This document shows, in pieces, positions 47,701-61,800 of a stretch of 64,000 bases of DNA (positions are counted from its first letter, which is position 1; each line of letters opens with the position of its first letter). The position numbers and the translations under genes were made by a program. Source of the stretch: Corydoras sp. C115 (lineage: Eukaryota; Chordata; Actinopteri; Siluriformes; Callichthyidae); the NCBI GenBank assembly GCA_019802505.1, contig JAFMOC010000079.1:864501-928500 (forward strand), in the 5' to 3' direction. The notes under the pieces were generated by a model that searched no databases, had not been told where the DNA came from, and saw nothing but the letters and a program-made list of their open reading frames with translations.

Positions 47701-50700
47701 TTGGCATGTGACATTTTGGTGCTAAAATGAAGGATACTGTGAGGAACATTATGGAACATTATGGAAATAGGCTTTATTCTAGCGCTTAATCAACCCCGCA
47801 CCTCACAGCTTGATTTAGGCCGCATCAGTGTGTCTTCGTTATCGTGATGATGTGATTCATGAGTGTGTTTTGGGAATCACATGAAAAGAAACCAATCAGC
47901 GGGTCACTTAATAAACCCTTTTATAGCCAGGTGCAATCTGATTTTGGTGGATTTCTATTCCAATGGCACAATGCAACCAATTATGTGTAAATAAACATCT
48001 ACACAATTTTCAGGAAACCTTTTCGCAATCCCAGACCATGTGGCTAGTATAAATAAAACTAATCAGAAAGTCCTCGATTAAACATAATGAGAATTAAAAG
48101 TCATGAAGTAACCTGTAACTTGGCTTCAAGGTCTAAAAGTCCACCAGAGAGTTCTTTTATGGATTCCACTATTTCATTATGCTTATTAACGGTTTTCTCT
48201 GTGTATTTCTTTCCTTCTTCGGCACCTGCAACAAAAGTAATTTCTCTGTAAGTGGTGTGGAAATTTCCATTAAAAAATGCTTTTAGTTTGTTTTAAGCTA
48301 CCCTTATAGAATATATTTACATTCAACAACTACAGACCATTCAGAGATTGACACGCCTGCTGAGTAAAGGAAATTACAAAAACTTTTCAGTGAATTAACC
48401 TGATTCTGCAATTTATTCATTCATTCATTATCTCCCGCTTTATCCTCTATTAGGGTTGCGGTGGGGTTCCCCATGCCCATCCAGGGGAGAACGACTCGGG
48501 CGCCGGGCAGACACACCCAGGACAGGGCGCCAATCCATCGCTGGCCACACACTCACTCACACGGACACACTCTATATGGGGCAATTTTGAGAATTCAATT
48601 GACTTGATCCATGTTTTTGGACTGTGGGAGGAAACCGGAGAACCCGGAGGAAACCCACGCAGACACGGGGAGAACATGGAAACTCCACCCAGATGGGGAT
48701 TCGAACCGGGAATCCCTAAGCCACTGTGCCGCCTGATTCTGCAATAATGAACATATTCTAAACTTGTGACTGTGCCACAAGATTGGTACCCTGACATTCA
48801 ATATTTTGGACAACCTCCATTTGCTAATAATACCACCTAAAACTCCTCTTACATTCTCTCTAATACACTCCACAGATTATCTACAGGATTTGGACCAGAG
48901 GACTGTGTTTCTTTGCCACGATCACTTCAGCTTGTTCTTTGGGAGTTTTGGCTTATAACACTGTAAAGCCGCTTTGTGACAATGTACTATTGTAAGAAGC
49001 GTTATATAAATAAAGTACTTTGTGCAGCAGTGTTGCTGTAGTTTCATTTAAACACCTCAGTGACACTGCTGGGATAGGAATAATGCACCAACCAAATAAT
49101 CCCTGCTCTGTGGTGGTACTATTGGGGTTCTGACCATTAGAGAACAGAGTAGAGGAGATGTACACAGTATGTACTGTAGAACACAAACAGATGGACTACA
49201 GTCTGGAATTGGAGAACTACAAAGTCCATCTTTACCGTAAAACAATAGGTTTTGTAACCAACTTTACCAATGGTGCCAATAATTAAATAATTATCTCACC
49301 ATGCAGTCGCACTGCCAGCTCTGTGATTTGATTGATCCTTTCTTCCTGCTGGGGAATAGTGGGCCAAACAAACTTCTCAAACTGCTTGTACAACGAGCTA
49401 ATGGCATCCTTTGTTTTGCATTCAGATGAGTACTTCCCCACTCTGACGATGGTTGAGCTCGCCTCATCACACCAAAACTCATACTGCAGGTCAGAATACA
49501 AATGAATTCTCAGTTAGACCAGGAAATTAAAGACCAGGCTGTATGTCTGCACGTCGGACAAAAGCAACAAACTGCAAAGATAAAAGTAACTAAAACTACA
49601 GTGTATATTTAATGAGGTATTTAGTTACATCCTTTATTTAATCTTAAAATGATGAGTAAAAGGTCATGCATGAGCCCGGTCTGGCCTTTCCCACCTCTTC
49701 CATGGCCTGCTGGAGCCTGACGCTGAGGTCCAAGTTCTGTTTGTAGTCCTCAACTGTTCTGTCGAAATCCCCCACCTGCCTCTGCAGCTCATTGACGGCA
49801 TCTTCCAGCTCTCGGGGACTGTTGCCAAGGAGATGCTTCTCACCACTGCTAGATACCTTCAGTGTAATAGCCTGAAGCTTCTTCTTCAAAACCTAAATTA
49901 AAGAAAACTAAATAATAAACTTAAGAAAAAAGTAAATTGATTATTATTAATATTGCTAATTGGTTTGTAGATATATATATATATAAAGTTCAGACAGATG
50001 AATTTAATGGGACTGGAAAACCATGTGCATGTTATAAGGATGTCAACATATTGTTTCTGTAACATTAGTTTGTTAAAGTGTAGTCCTGGTGTTTACCTGT
50101 AGCTTTTCTATGTATATCTCAATTTGCTGTATCTGATTCTTTACCACCTTTAAATTTCGCAACTTTTCGTTTTTCTTCATGTAGTTGAATTTCAGGTTGT
50201 TGAACTTCTTCTTGAGGTCTTTAAATGACTCTCTGAGCTGAAATAACAAATAAAAATATGATATCAAAAATTGGTGGCACGCTGGCTTTGTGGTTACTTT
50301 CGTCTCTCAGCGCTGGGGATCCAGGTTGGAATCCCGATCTGATTGGACTTTCCATGTTCTCCCTGTGTCTGCATGGGTTTCCTTCAAGTTTCCCGGTTTT
50401 CTCCCACAGTCTAAAAACACGAAGCAAGGTAAATTGACTGCTCTAAATTGTACCTATATAGTCAGTATATGTGTGAGTGTGTGCCAGCGATTGGTGCCCT
50501 GTCCTGGGTGTATCTGAACGCCTGAAACGTTCTCCCCTGGATGTGCATGGGGAACTCCCTCGTGATCCAGGATTAATCGGAAGATAATTGAATGGATGGA
50601 TGTCAAAAATTTGGCATCAACTGCAGCACAACAAAGCTATGGCCTAAAGACAACATTAAATAATATACCCTGTGATTACAGAAACCTAAGTGCTTCGGGA

Positions 50701-51520
50701 GTTACTGTAATCTGTTTGTTTCTGCCTCTTGTTGATGGGGCTGAGTGGGGAAAACTCCTTTCTCTGGCAGAAGGGAAGATCAGTAATGGCCTACTTTCTG
50801 TCAGCAGAGATTATATTAATGTTTCGGGTTGAGGTGATGGACAGCGCAGGATCTGTTTTTATCCGTCGTGTCAGGCCTCAGCAATGGTGTAGAGTTTCAC
50901 GTATCATCCAAGGACAGCTGCAGGCAGAGCTCAACAGGAGCTCCGATTGGGGCTCCCAAGCTGCAGGGGGAGACTCTTTCCAAATGGTATGCCACATAGT
51001 GATAGCAGTCAAGGAAGATCCTTAAAGAATACATAGTCAAGTATTTTGGCTCATCAAAAAGGACATACTTACAGTACAGTACCAGTTAAAAGATTGGACA
51101 CACATCCTTCTTGCTCCATTGTCTATTTGCTACTTTTATCATATAGATGGACTTTGTAGTTTTACAATTACAGACCGTAGTTACAATTACAATTACATTC
51201 TTTTTTGTTGTTTGTCCCCTGTTGGTTCTCTGTTCTCTGTTGGTCAGGATCATCACAGAACAGGTGTAATTTGGGTGGTGGATTGTTTATTGTCAGTTCT
51301 GCAGTGACACTGATGTGGTGAGGGGGTTTTAGTGCAGCAGTGCTGCTGTAGTTTCATTTAAACACCTCAGTGACACTGCTGGACTTGAGTATGTTTGTGC
51401 TTTTGCCTGTACGTTCTGGTGTTTGTGTACTGGATAGTGTGCATGTGTACAGGTTTGTATATTTGTATAATTGATTGTACTGTATGTGGTCTATGTGTGT
51501 ATACTTTATAGTGTGTGTCT

Positions 51521-51559
<39 letters not shown>

Positions 51560-54500
51560 TCAGAATGATGATCTCTGGTGTCATGGCTCCTGCCTGATAA
51601 CTTGGAGCAACTGGAACACATCACATTTCATTCTGTTTACTCATGCAAATGTGGAGCACTCGTATGAGATCTTGCACATTACAAACAACTTAGAAATCTG
51701 TTTGCTTTCAATAACTAAGTTTTGAGTCACATTCTTATGCTGTAAATTACAACAAATTAAATGCATCATCCTATAAACCTCTCATAATATATTAGTAATA
51801 TATAAAGGCTTAATACTGTATCATAACCATTACCGTGTTGCATTTACAACATAATTTTTCAGGTTCATATACAGAATTTATTTTCCGGGTTCTCCGGTTT
51901 CCTCCCACAGTCCAAAAATATGGATTCATTGCGGCTGCTTTATTTTTGCCCTAACTAAATTACCCCTTAAAAAATAAAATACCCCTATATGTAGAGTGTG
52001 TCTGTATGAGTGAGTGTGTGCCTTGCAATGAATTGGTGCCCCTTCCTGGGTGTATCTGCCCAGCGCCCCAACGTTCTCCCCTGGATGAGCATGGGAAACT
52101 CCTTCATAACCCTAGTAGAGGTTTAAGCAGAAAAGGTGCCAGTCTGGTTCCTCTCAGCTTTACAGGAAGCACTGCAGATAAGCTGTAATTCAAATGTGCC
52201 ATGTTATGATCAGGTTCTGAACTCTTAATTTGCATCATCTCTTCCTTATGACATTAAGACATGGCCATAACTTATAATGACTTCAGGGCCGGGTAGGCTT
52301 GTGTAGAAGGAAGCAGCCTTGCGACCTCAAGGAGCCCCGGTTTGATTTCAGTTCCCATCAAGAAATTGGGCAAGACAATTGGGCAAACTTCCTGGGCGTC
52401 ATATATAAGGATGCCCACCTCTCTGGGCACTTGTGTGTGTCACTGCACAGATGGGTTAAATGTGGAGGATAAATTTCTCTGTGTGTAAGTACTGTAGGCA
52501 AAATAAATCACTTTATTAAAGTGTGAATGTGAGATCTTAATGAGAAAAATGATTTAGAATGCCATTGGAATGAGATCAAAGAATGGTAATAATTTTATCT
52601 CATCTCATTATTTTCCGCTTAATCCTCTAATAGGGTCGGGGGAGTTTCAGCGCTGGGCAGATACACCAAGAACAGGGTGAAAATCCATCGCTGAGCAAAC
52701 TCTCACTAACACAGACACACACTATATAGGGTCAATTTTGTAGTAAGTTAAGAAGGTGTTAATAAGAAGAAGGTGTCCAACACCCAATACCTCATGTTTC
52801 TTGACAGTGGCACTACTAAATGTTTCTACTTTCCATTTTTATGCTTTATTATTCTGCCTCTCATGTGTTAATAATCTCATTCCCACGCTTTACATTACTA
52901 TCTCCTCTTTCACACATTAAAAGTCATAACCACGACTTAATTCCATAAAGAATGGATGTGACCAACAAAGAAGAAATATGATTTAATCTCTGCAGTAAAA
53001 AACCACAACACTCATGACCTGCAGTCCACGGCAGCCTCAGTTTAAATTCTGAAGGAATACGGAGGAGAAATGTGAGCTGATAACCACAAGGGGGAGACAA
53101 ATACAAGAAAATACAACTCTACATTTACACTTAAATTTAGTCCGTTAGCAGAGGCTTTAATCTAATGTCTAATGTGACAAATGAGAGAACAACACAAGTC
53201 AGTAGTTGAGGAACTAGGACCTGGTTATTATCTGATCTCACCTTTTATTTTATTTTATCCATCCATCCATTATCTTCCGCTTTATCCTCTATACAAAGTC
53301 CATCTTTACAGGAAGTGGAACTGAACTGGACAGCAAGACATGTGATGCATGATCTCACCTCATTAATTTCCTCTTTAAATGCACAGTAGTGCATGTTGTT
53401 CATCAGATCCTCTTCATTCTGGTTAGCCTGAGCTGTCCAGCTCGCACTGCTCCTCTGCAAATACTCCAACTTCTCCTGAACTGAGAAGGCCGGGATTTGC
53501 TGCAGGCGCAAAATAAAAGATTTATCAAACACTAAAGAGCATAACTTAACTCTGCTGGAAGTATTAGTACCAAACAAACTCTTTTATTCTCAGCTGCACG
53601 GTAAATTGAAACCAGCAGCAGGTTGACTTCTAAAAGTTTTGTGAGCCGGGGGTCATGGCAGTAGTTAATCTCACTGTGAATATCGGAAATTCATTTCAGA
53701 AGCAACTCAATCTGATTCCCACATCTCACCGTGTGCTGGACTGTAGTGCTGATATCCGCTGCCAGTGAGACGGCCAGTTTATAGAGGTGCCGCATATGGT
53801 TCTGTCGATCCTGGTGCTGGCTGAGCTGTATCCGGGCCTGAGCCGGATCACTGGACCCTTTTATTGGTTTGCTTTTCAACAAGCTATCCAACTAAAAAAA
53901 TGATAATAAAAAAAGTTTACTGACTGACTGAGCTGAATCGATTAGTTTTACTACTCGTGATCAAAAATTGAAAAAGCAAAGGTTGTAGCAGAAATGCAAT
54001 CGTAATTAAGTAAATAAATCAGAATCAGAATAAGAATACTTTATTAATCCCTGGGAGCAGTAACACTAACAGATACCTCATTTTTCAATGTGATAGTAAA
54101 CAAATAAATAATAAAGGATAGAAATACTGCAAGTAATAATAATACGATAAGCACATCAATAAAGTATGGAAGCCCAGAGAGGACATGAGTTATTTTTTTA
54201 TAAGTTGTTATCACAAGATTTATTTATTTATTTATTTATTCATTTATTTATTGAAATCTGAGGCCATGGTTCTCAGTCGGAAAAGGGTAGAGAGTCCATT
54301 CTGGGTCAGGGATGAGATCTTGCCTCAAGTGGAGGAGTTTAAGTATCTCGAGGTCTTGTTCAAGAGTGAAGGTAAGATGGAGTGTGAGATTGACAGATGG
54401 ATGGATCGGGATCAGCAGAGATGCAGACTCTATACTGGTCTGTTGTGGTGAAAAATGAGCTAAGCCATAAGTGAAGGCTTATGGAAGGTTTTCCTGGTAT

Positions 54501-55794
54501 GTCCTTGGTGAACCTTTGGTTTTATTATCATGAGAGCGACCGGAGAAGTAGTAGGATGGTTCTGTCAATACACCTGACATATATAGGGGCCAGTTTTATG
54601 ATATTTGGGATAATATTTACTTTAACAGTTGCAAGTTAATAAAGTGCTTTATGACAGTTTTATGGTAAATCGCGGCTCCGCTGTTTTCTATAGCGGATAA
54701 TGGGGAGTATTCGGGACAGGGTCTCACCAGCCATTAAATCTGAATTCATGGTAAAGTGAATGCCCTAAATTGCCTCATATAGAGTGTGTGTGTGTGTGTG
54801 TGTGATCGAATATCCCTATTGATAGACTGGCACCCTGTCCTGGATGTATCTGCCCAGCGCTCGAAATGTTCTTCCCCGAAGGGCATGGGGAACCCACACT
54901 CCACACTATTAGAGGATAAAGAAGAAGAATAAGTGAATGATATAACTGTTGGATTCTTAGAACTGCATCTTCACACTTCGATGCATTATTACTCACACAG
55001 ACATACTCTATATGGGACAATTTGGAGAATTCAATTGACTTGATCCATGTTTTTGGACTGTGGGAGGAAACCAGAGAACCCGGAGGAAACCCATGCGGAC
55101 ACGGGGAGAACATGGAAACTCCACCCGGTTCCGGTTTTTCGAACCGGAAATCCCTAGCGCTGAGAGGTCCATTTAAGTCCATTAAAACTTTTTGTTCTGT
55201 AAAATCATCAAATAAATCTCTCATCCACCAGATCTCCATCGTGTGATCATGTGACGTGCTGTACCTGTAATTAGCACAGCTGCTGTTTGATAATAATAGA
55301 GAATAGTGTGAGATTAGTGAGCGTTACAATACCTCCTGATAAACCTGGTGGAATTTTACAGCCATGCTGAGAACTGTTTCATATTCTCGGATTCTATCCC
55401 TCACGCGCTGGTGCACCAAAAGGAGCTCACTAACTCTTTCGTTCTTCTCCTTTATTGGCATTCCTTTCAGCACCAGTAACTCGGATGTTTTAACCAGGAA
55501 CTCCACCTCGGCATTTAGTCGCTGGAATAAAAGCAATGCGAGTACTAATATCAATAATAATAATACATTACATTTAGTCATTTAGCAGATGCTTTTATCC
55601 AAAGTGACTAACAACATGAGCACAGGTTTGGTCATAGCATCCCTGGAGCAATGAGGGTTAAGGGCTCAAGGACCCACATTGGTAACTTCAGTGGACCTGG
55701 AATTTGAACCCACATTCAGATTGATAGCTCAACATCCTAAACACTGAGCTAATATATCCTTAATATATTTATTCATTATCCTCCTCTATTAGGG

Positions 55795-55855
<61 letters not shown>

Positions 55856-58800
55856 GGGGGGGGGGCTGGGCACAGGGTAGATACACCCCAGGACAGGGGT
55901 CAATCTATCTGGGCATACTTACTCACACAGACACATACACACACTATATGGGACAATTTAGAGCATTTCATTTACATTGAATCCATGTTTTTGGACTGTG
56001 GGAGAAAACCGGAGAACCCGAGGAAAACCCACATGGACACGGGGAGAACATGGAAACTCCACCCACATCGGGACCCTGGATCCTCAGCACTGAGAGGCGA
56101 ACATGCTAATCACTATGGGGCACAGTAGCGTTTGCTTCTCAGCAGTGAGGATTCAGGTTTGAATACCAATCTTGGAGTTTTCCGATTTCCGCATACAGTC
56201 CAAAACAAGAATTCAAGGTAAATTGAATGCTCTAAATTGCCCCATATAGTGTGTGTGTGTGTGTGTGCGTGTGTGTGAGAGTAAGTGTGCACAGCAATTG
56301 ATTGGCTGGGGTGTATCTGTCCAGCACCCAAAACGTTCTTCCCTGAATGGGAACCCATGCGACCCTTGTAGAGGTTTAAGTGGAAGATAAGTTTTCTGTG
56401 ACCCTGCATTTGCATTTTTTTTTTTAAATAAGCACTTGAGTTTGTGAGTGTTCAAGACAAATAATGTTGAATGTACAATGCATTTTCAAAATGCAAAAAA
56501 AAAAAAAAAAAAAATCATACCAAAAACTGTGGCTTTATTGAGTTGAACGTGTCCTGCAGCTTAGACACAGTTTGAAGATTACTTCCCAGATTCGTTTTAC
56601 AGGCAGGAGCAAGAATTCCCTCCAAAGATTTTAAATCCTGCACAACCTGTAATAGAAACCACAGAAATGTTGCTGAAAAGTATCTAATTTTGAGATCAGA
56701 CCAGTGCATTGCATTACCTTCTTAATCTGATCCTTGAATTTCTTCCACTGTTTCTTCACAGACTTCATCTGACTGTAATGGAGCTGCCATGTGGTCCACA
56801 GATCAGACAGCTCAGCCTTCTTTCTGTTCAGATTGGCCATGCTCGTTTCTACCACACACACTGCATCCTTTACATTCAGATTCAGTGACTTGCTCACCTG
56901 GGTTCACAAAAAGCAAGAGAGAGTTTGACATCAGTAAAAACGTCAGTGCTGTAAAAGTGCTAAAATGAAAAATTAATTTGTGTTTATTTTTTATCCAAAG
57001 CGACGTACAAATGGGAGAACAAATAAATAATGTAGTTCTGAAAAACTTTTACTTGTTTTGAGAAATATTAAGATTTTTATTTAATTTACTCATTATATAG
57101 GCAGATATTTTTTTACTTAATTCATATACATTGTGGTCATTCATTCATTCATCATCTTCCACTTAATCTTCTATTAGGGTCATGGGGGGTTTCCCATGCC
57201 CATCCAAGGGAGAACGTCTCAGGCGCTGGGCAGATACACCCAGGACAGGGCGCCAATCTATTACTGGGCACACACATACAAATCCTAGATTTGTGTTATT
57301 TTTTTAGTGCAGTAACAATTTGGCCTTAAATCTTGGTTTATAATAGAATTAAATTAATAATTCAACATTCTATCTTCATTTATATATATGACGGAGTGGA
57401 ATCCATGTTTTTGGACTGTGGGAGGAAACAAGAGAATAAATGAAAAACCCACATGGACACGAAAAGAACATGTGTCCATAGTGTGTCCAAGAACAACTTC
57501 ATCCAGATTGAGATTTGAACCTGAATCCCCAGCATATGTGCTAACCACTACACCACTGTGCTGTCCTTGATTTGAGTCGATTTTTTGCAGTGTTCAAGTC
57601 TGGCCTTCCAACCAGGTTTATAATAGATTTAATTTAATAATTCAACATTCTATCTTTATTTATATATGTAACAGAGTGGAATCCATATTTTTGGACTGTG
57701 GGAGGAAACAAGAGAATAAACGGAAAACCCACATGGACACGAAAAGAACATGGAATCTTCATCCAGATTGAGATTCGAACCTGAATCCCCAGCACTGACA
57801 GGCAGATGTACTAACCACAATGAATCCTTGAAAGACTAATTAAGTGAAGTTAGAATAGAATACAATAGAATAGAATAGAAAATAGAATGAGATTTAAGCT
57901 CCTCCTTAAAGTGCACATGGCATTAAATATAAATAGAAAAAAAACAATAGAAAAGACATGTGCAAAAATGTACTGTGCAAATAGACATGTAATGTGTAAA
58001 ATGATGTGCCAATTAGTGCAGGTTCCCGTATAGTATTGTAACGGCTTTGGGAGAGATGTCCCTGAATCTGTTTGTTTTGGCCCATATGGACCTAGCGTCT
58101 GCCAGAAGGTAGCAACATCCTGAATTACTGACCATGTTAGACGAGTTAATAAAGTTGCTCCCCAGGTCCTGCATGGAGAGGAACTTTTGTAGGAATGATT
58201 GCCATCTGCCATCCATGTCGTCCTTTAAGGCATTGCAGGTTTCTTCGTTGTCTTCCTCAGTACCATGTTTTATTTTACAGCAATCTGTCAGTGATCGAAC
58301 TTGATCTTCTACCTGAAACGGAATACCGACTATGTCACATCAATAGACATTATACCAAATCTGGAGAACTTGTAACTGCAAAGCCAAAAGTATGCACATG
58401 ACTGATAATGGTTATTTTTGAAAACTATTGGGTATATTGTATGTACAGTATATTTAATAATCGTAAATAAGGGTCACATTACATTAAAAAGGACCAGATG
58501 ATTCCAACAAATATATTTTTGCCTTGAAAACCTTATTGATGAATAAATTCATAAATTCAGAGAGAACGTTATCAATCATTGAGACATTTGTTTTCTGATG
58601 CCAAGTTACTGACACCAAGAGTACTGATGATATTTTTATTGGTCCACAAATCTATGAAAGGGCAGCTCGTGGCGTGGTATTTAGCATGTTCTCTTGGAAT
58701 CCAGGTTCAATCCCAATCTGGGTGAAGTTTCCATGATCTCCCTGTGTCAGCGTGGGTTTCCTCCACATTCTCCGGTTTCCTCCCACAGTTAAAAAAAACA

Positions 58801-61800
58801 TGGATGGAAGGTAAATAGAATGCTCTTAATTGCCCCATATAAAGTGTGTGTTTGCGTGTGTGCTCAGCAAAGGATTGGCACCCTGTCCTGGAGGGAGGGG
58901 AGGTTTCCCATGCCCATCCAGAGGAGAACCTTTTGAGCTCTAGGCAAATACACCTAGGACAGGACACCAATCTATTCCTTGGAAAACCCTCATTTGGACA
59001 CACAGACACACACTATATAGGGGCAATTTAGAACAGCAAATTCACCTTGAATCCAGGTTATTGGAATGTGGGAAGAAAAGAATTATAGAGAGCCCATAAA
59101 AAAAACCCATGTGGACACAGGGAGTACATGGAAACTCAACCCAGATTAAAATTCAAACCTGGATCCCCAGCCCTGAGAGACAAGTGTGCTTACCAGTCCG
59201 CCACCTTGCTGCCCTTCATATACACTTGTAAAAAGCAAATAATAATTCAGCAAAGTAACAAAAACCATCACAAAAAAACACAAAAAGGTTTACCTCCAGT
59301 TCACAGCGTAAGAAGCTTACAAAGTTGTTAACACTGTCCACACGAGCTGCGATGGTTCTTTGCAGAGTTTTTAACTGCTCTCGCAGCAGAGTGGTCCTGT
59401 GAGTGAGCTCCAGCGCCTCCACAGACTCCAGATTTCTCAGTTCCTCAGTTAGACCATCAGCAGTGTTTAACTCCATCACAAGCCTCTGTGAGAGAGAAAT
59501 GTTCCTTAAATGTAATCACTGATATATTCACATGTTTCTCTAGGTGAAATTATACTTGTTGGTAAAATCACATCATAAAAATATAAACACTTAAATTCCA
59601 GACAGGAAGACATGATGAATTCTCTGAATTATTACTTAGTTTATGTTAACTTTACAGTAACGTATAATCATTGAGGTGGTTGGGGCATCTGGTAAGGATG
59701 CCTCCTGGGCGCCTTCCTAGGGAGGTGTTCCAGGCAAGTATGGGAGGAGCTGGGAGGAGACCCCAGAGAAGACCCAGGACACGCTGGAGGGAGTATATCT
59801 CTCAGCTGGTCTGGAGACGCCTCGGGGTTCCCCCAGTCGAGCTGGTGGAGGTGGCTGGGGCGAGGGAGGTCTGGGTCTCCCTACTTCGGTTGCTGCCCCC
59901 AAGACCCGAACCCTGGACAAGCGGAAGATAATGGATGGATGGATGGATGGATGGATGGTATAATCATTTAGCAGATGCTTTTATCCAAAGCAATTTACTC
60001 GAGCGAGTGAACAACACAAGTCAGTAATTAATGAGGAACCAGCCACACTGTAATTATTATCCAATATCTTTATTCAATCTGGTTTTCAAGTCCAAATTAA
60101 ACCTATTTTGTATGGAAGGTGCTTCTGGAGGAGATGTGTTGTGAAGTTTTTTGTTTTTTGTTAAAAAATAGTTCATATAGTTTTTTTCGATATTATGTCC
60201 CTTCCATACACTTCTTGAAATGGTTTCTCTACTGCAAAGTTGTGGCATATATTTCCAAAATCTTTCCCACTAAATTATTATTAGTATTATTTCCATCCAT
60301 CCATTATCTTCCACTTTATCCTCTACTACGGTCGTGGGGGGTTTTCCCATGCCCATCCAGGGAAGAACATTTCAGGCGCCGGGCAGATACACCCAGGACA
60401 GGGTGCCAATCTATCACTGGGCACACACACACTCACACGTACACACACACAAACACACTCTATATGGGGCAATTTGGAGCATTCAATTTTTGTACAAGCT
60501 ATTTGCAAGCTATTTTGTTTTGTACAAGCTATTTGCACATGTACACTTTATGTTGGGTTGTGTAGTTGCTGTTCTGTGTAGCACATTTTTCCTGGAGGAC
60601 GTTGTTTCATTCCACTATATACCGTACACCACTTTACATTGTTGGAATGAAAAATAAATCTTGAAAACCTGAAGAAACTCAAAGTATCAGGAGTGGACAG
60701 CTCTTTGTTTTTGGATGAGAAGTGGTTTTGTGGTTGTGGCAGAAGGGAGGTGGAAACCATGGGCATGGGGAAGGTAACTGACCCACCTGTGAGAGGATCC
60801 ATGTCTGGATGGTTTTGCTCTGGTAGCCAGGAAACCCTACCAGGTAAATTGGTGCACAGCTGTGAATATGTTTGTGTCAGTGTATTTGTTTGAGAGTCTT
60901 CTATATGAAAGCCGGGTGTCCATGTCCTGACCCTTTGCCCCATGACTGCTGTGGTACTGTAACCTCACTCGCAAAATTTACTGGCATGAATGACACAATG
61001 TGTATCAGCTTCACCTCTGTGTCTGTGGAGAGATCAGAGTGCTTTTGAAGCACGTTCTCAGCCTCGGAGTGAGAAGAACCAAGGTCTGTACAACAGGATA
61101 ACACAGAACTGCTATTCTTTATCCAGCTAGAAATCTGTGGGGAAATAAATTCAGTATCGGTCAAAAGTTTGGACACACCTCCTTGTTCCATTATTTATTT
61201 TCTCCTCTTACCATATACTGTAGATGGACTTTGTAGTTTTTTTTAATTACAGACTGTAGTCCATCTGTGTTCTTTATTTTTGTTAGTCCATCTGTTGGCT
61301 CTCTGTTCAGAATCATCATAAAACAGATATAATTTGGGTGGTGGATTGTTTATTGTCAGTTCTGCCGTGATAATGATGTGGTGAGGGGGGTTTAGTGCAG
61401 CAGTGCTGCTGTAGTTTCATTTAAACACCTCAGTGACACTGCTGGGATAGGAATAATGCACCAACCAAATAATCCCTGCTCTGTGGTGGTTCTATTGGGG
61501 TTCTGAGCATTAGAACAGAGTAAAGGGGATGTACACAGTATGTACTGTAGAACACAAACAGATGGACTACAGTCTGGAATTGGAGAACTGGACGTGGAAC
61601 TGAGAACATGGACATTAAGATGAATAAAAAGGGGTGTGTCTTAACATTTGAGTGGTACTGTACATCAGAGTTTATATTAATCAGCAAAAATAGCTGTTAT
61701 ATGGATCGTACAGTACCAGCCTTTCAACATCACTTGTCTATCATACCTTTTCTTCAAGATCATCAAAAGTGGAAAGCAGTTGTTGTCTGTTTCCAGCCAA

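Noticed and set aside
50729..51025. 98-codon plus-strand open frame as a new gene
   Set aside because: No recognisable domain, no splice or promoter context, and overlapping alternatives; kept only as an unexplained island.
54185..54451. Independent small gene
   Set aside because: The protein is a piece of a common fish LINE reverse transcriptase that decays downstream.
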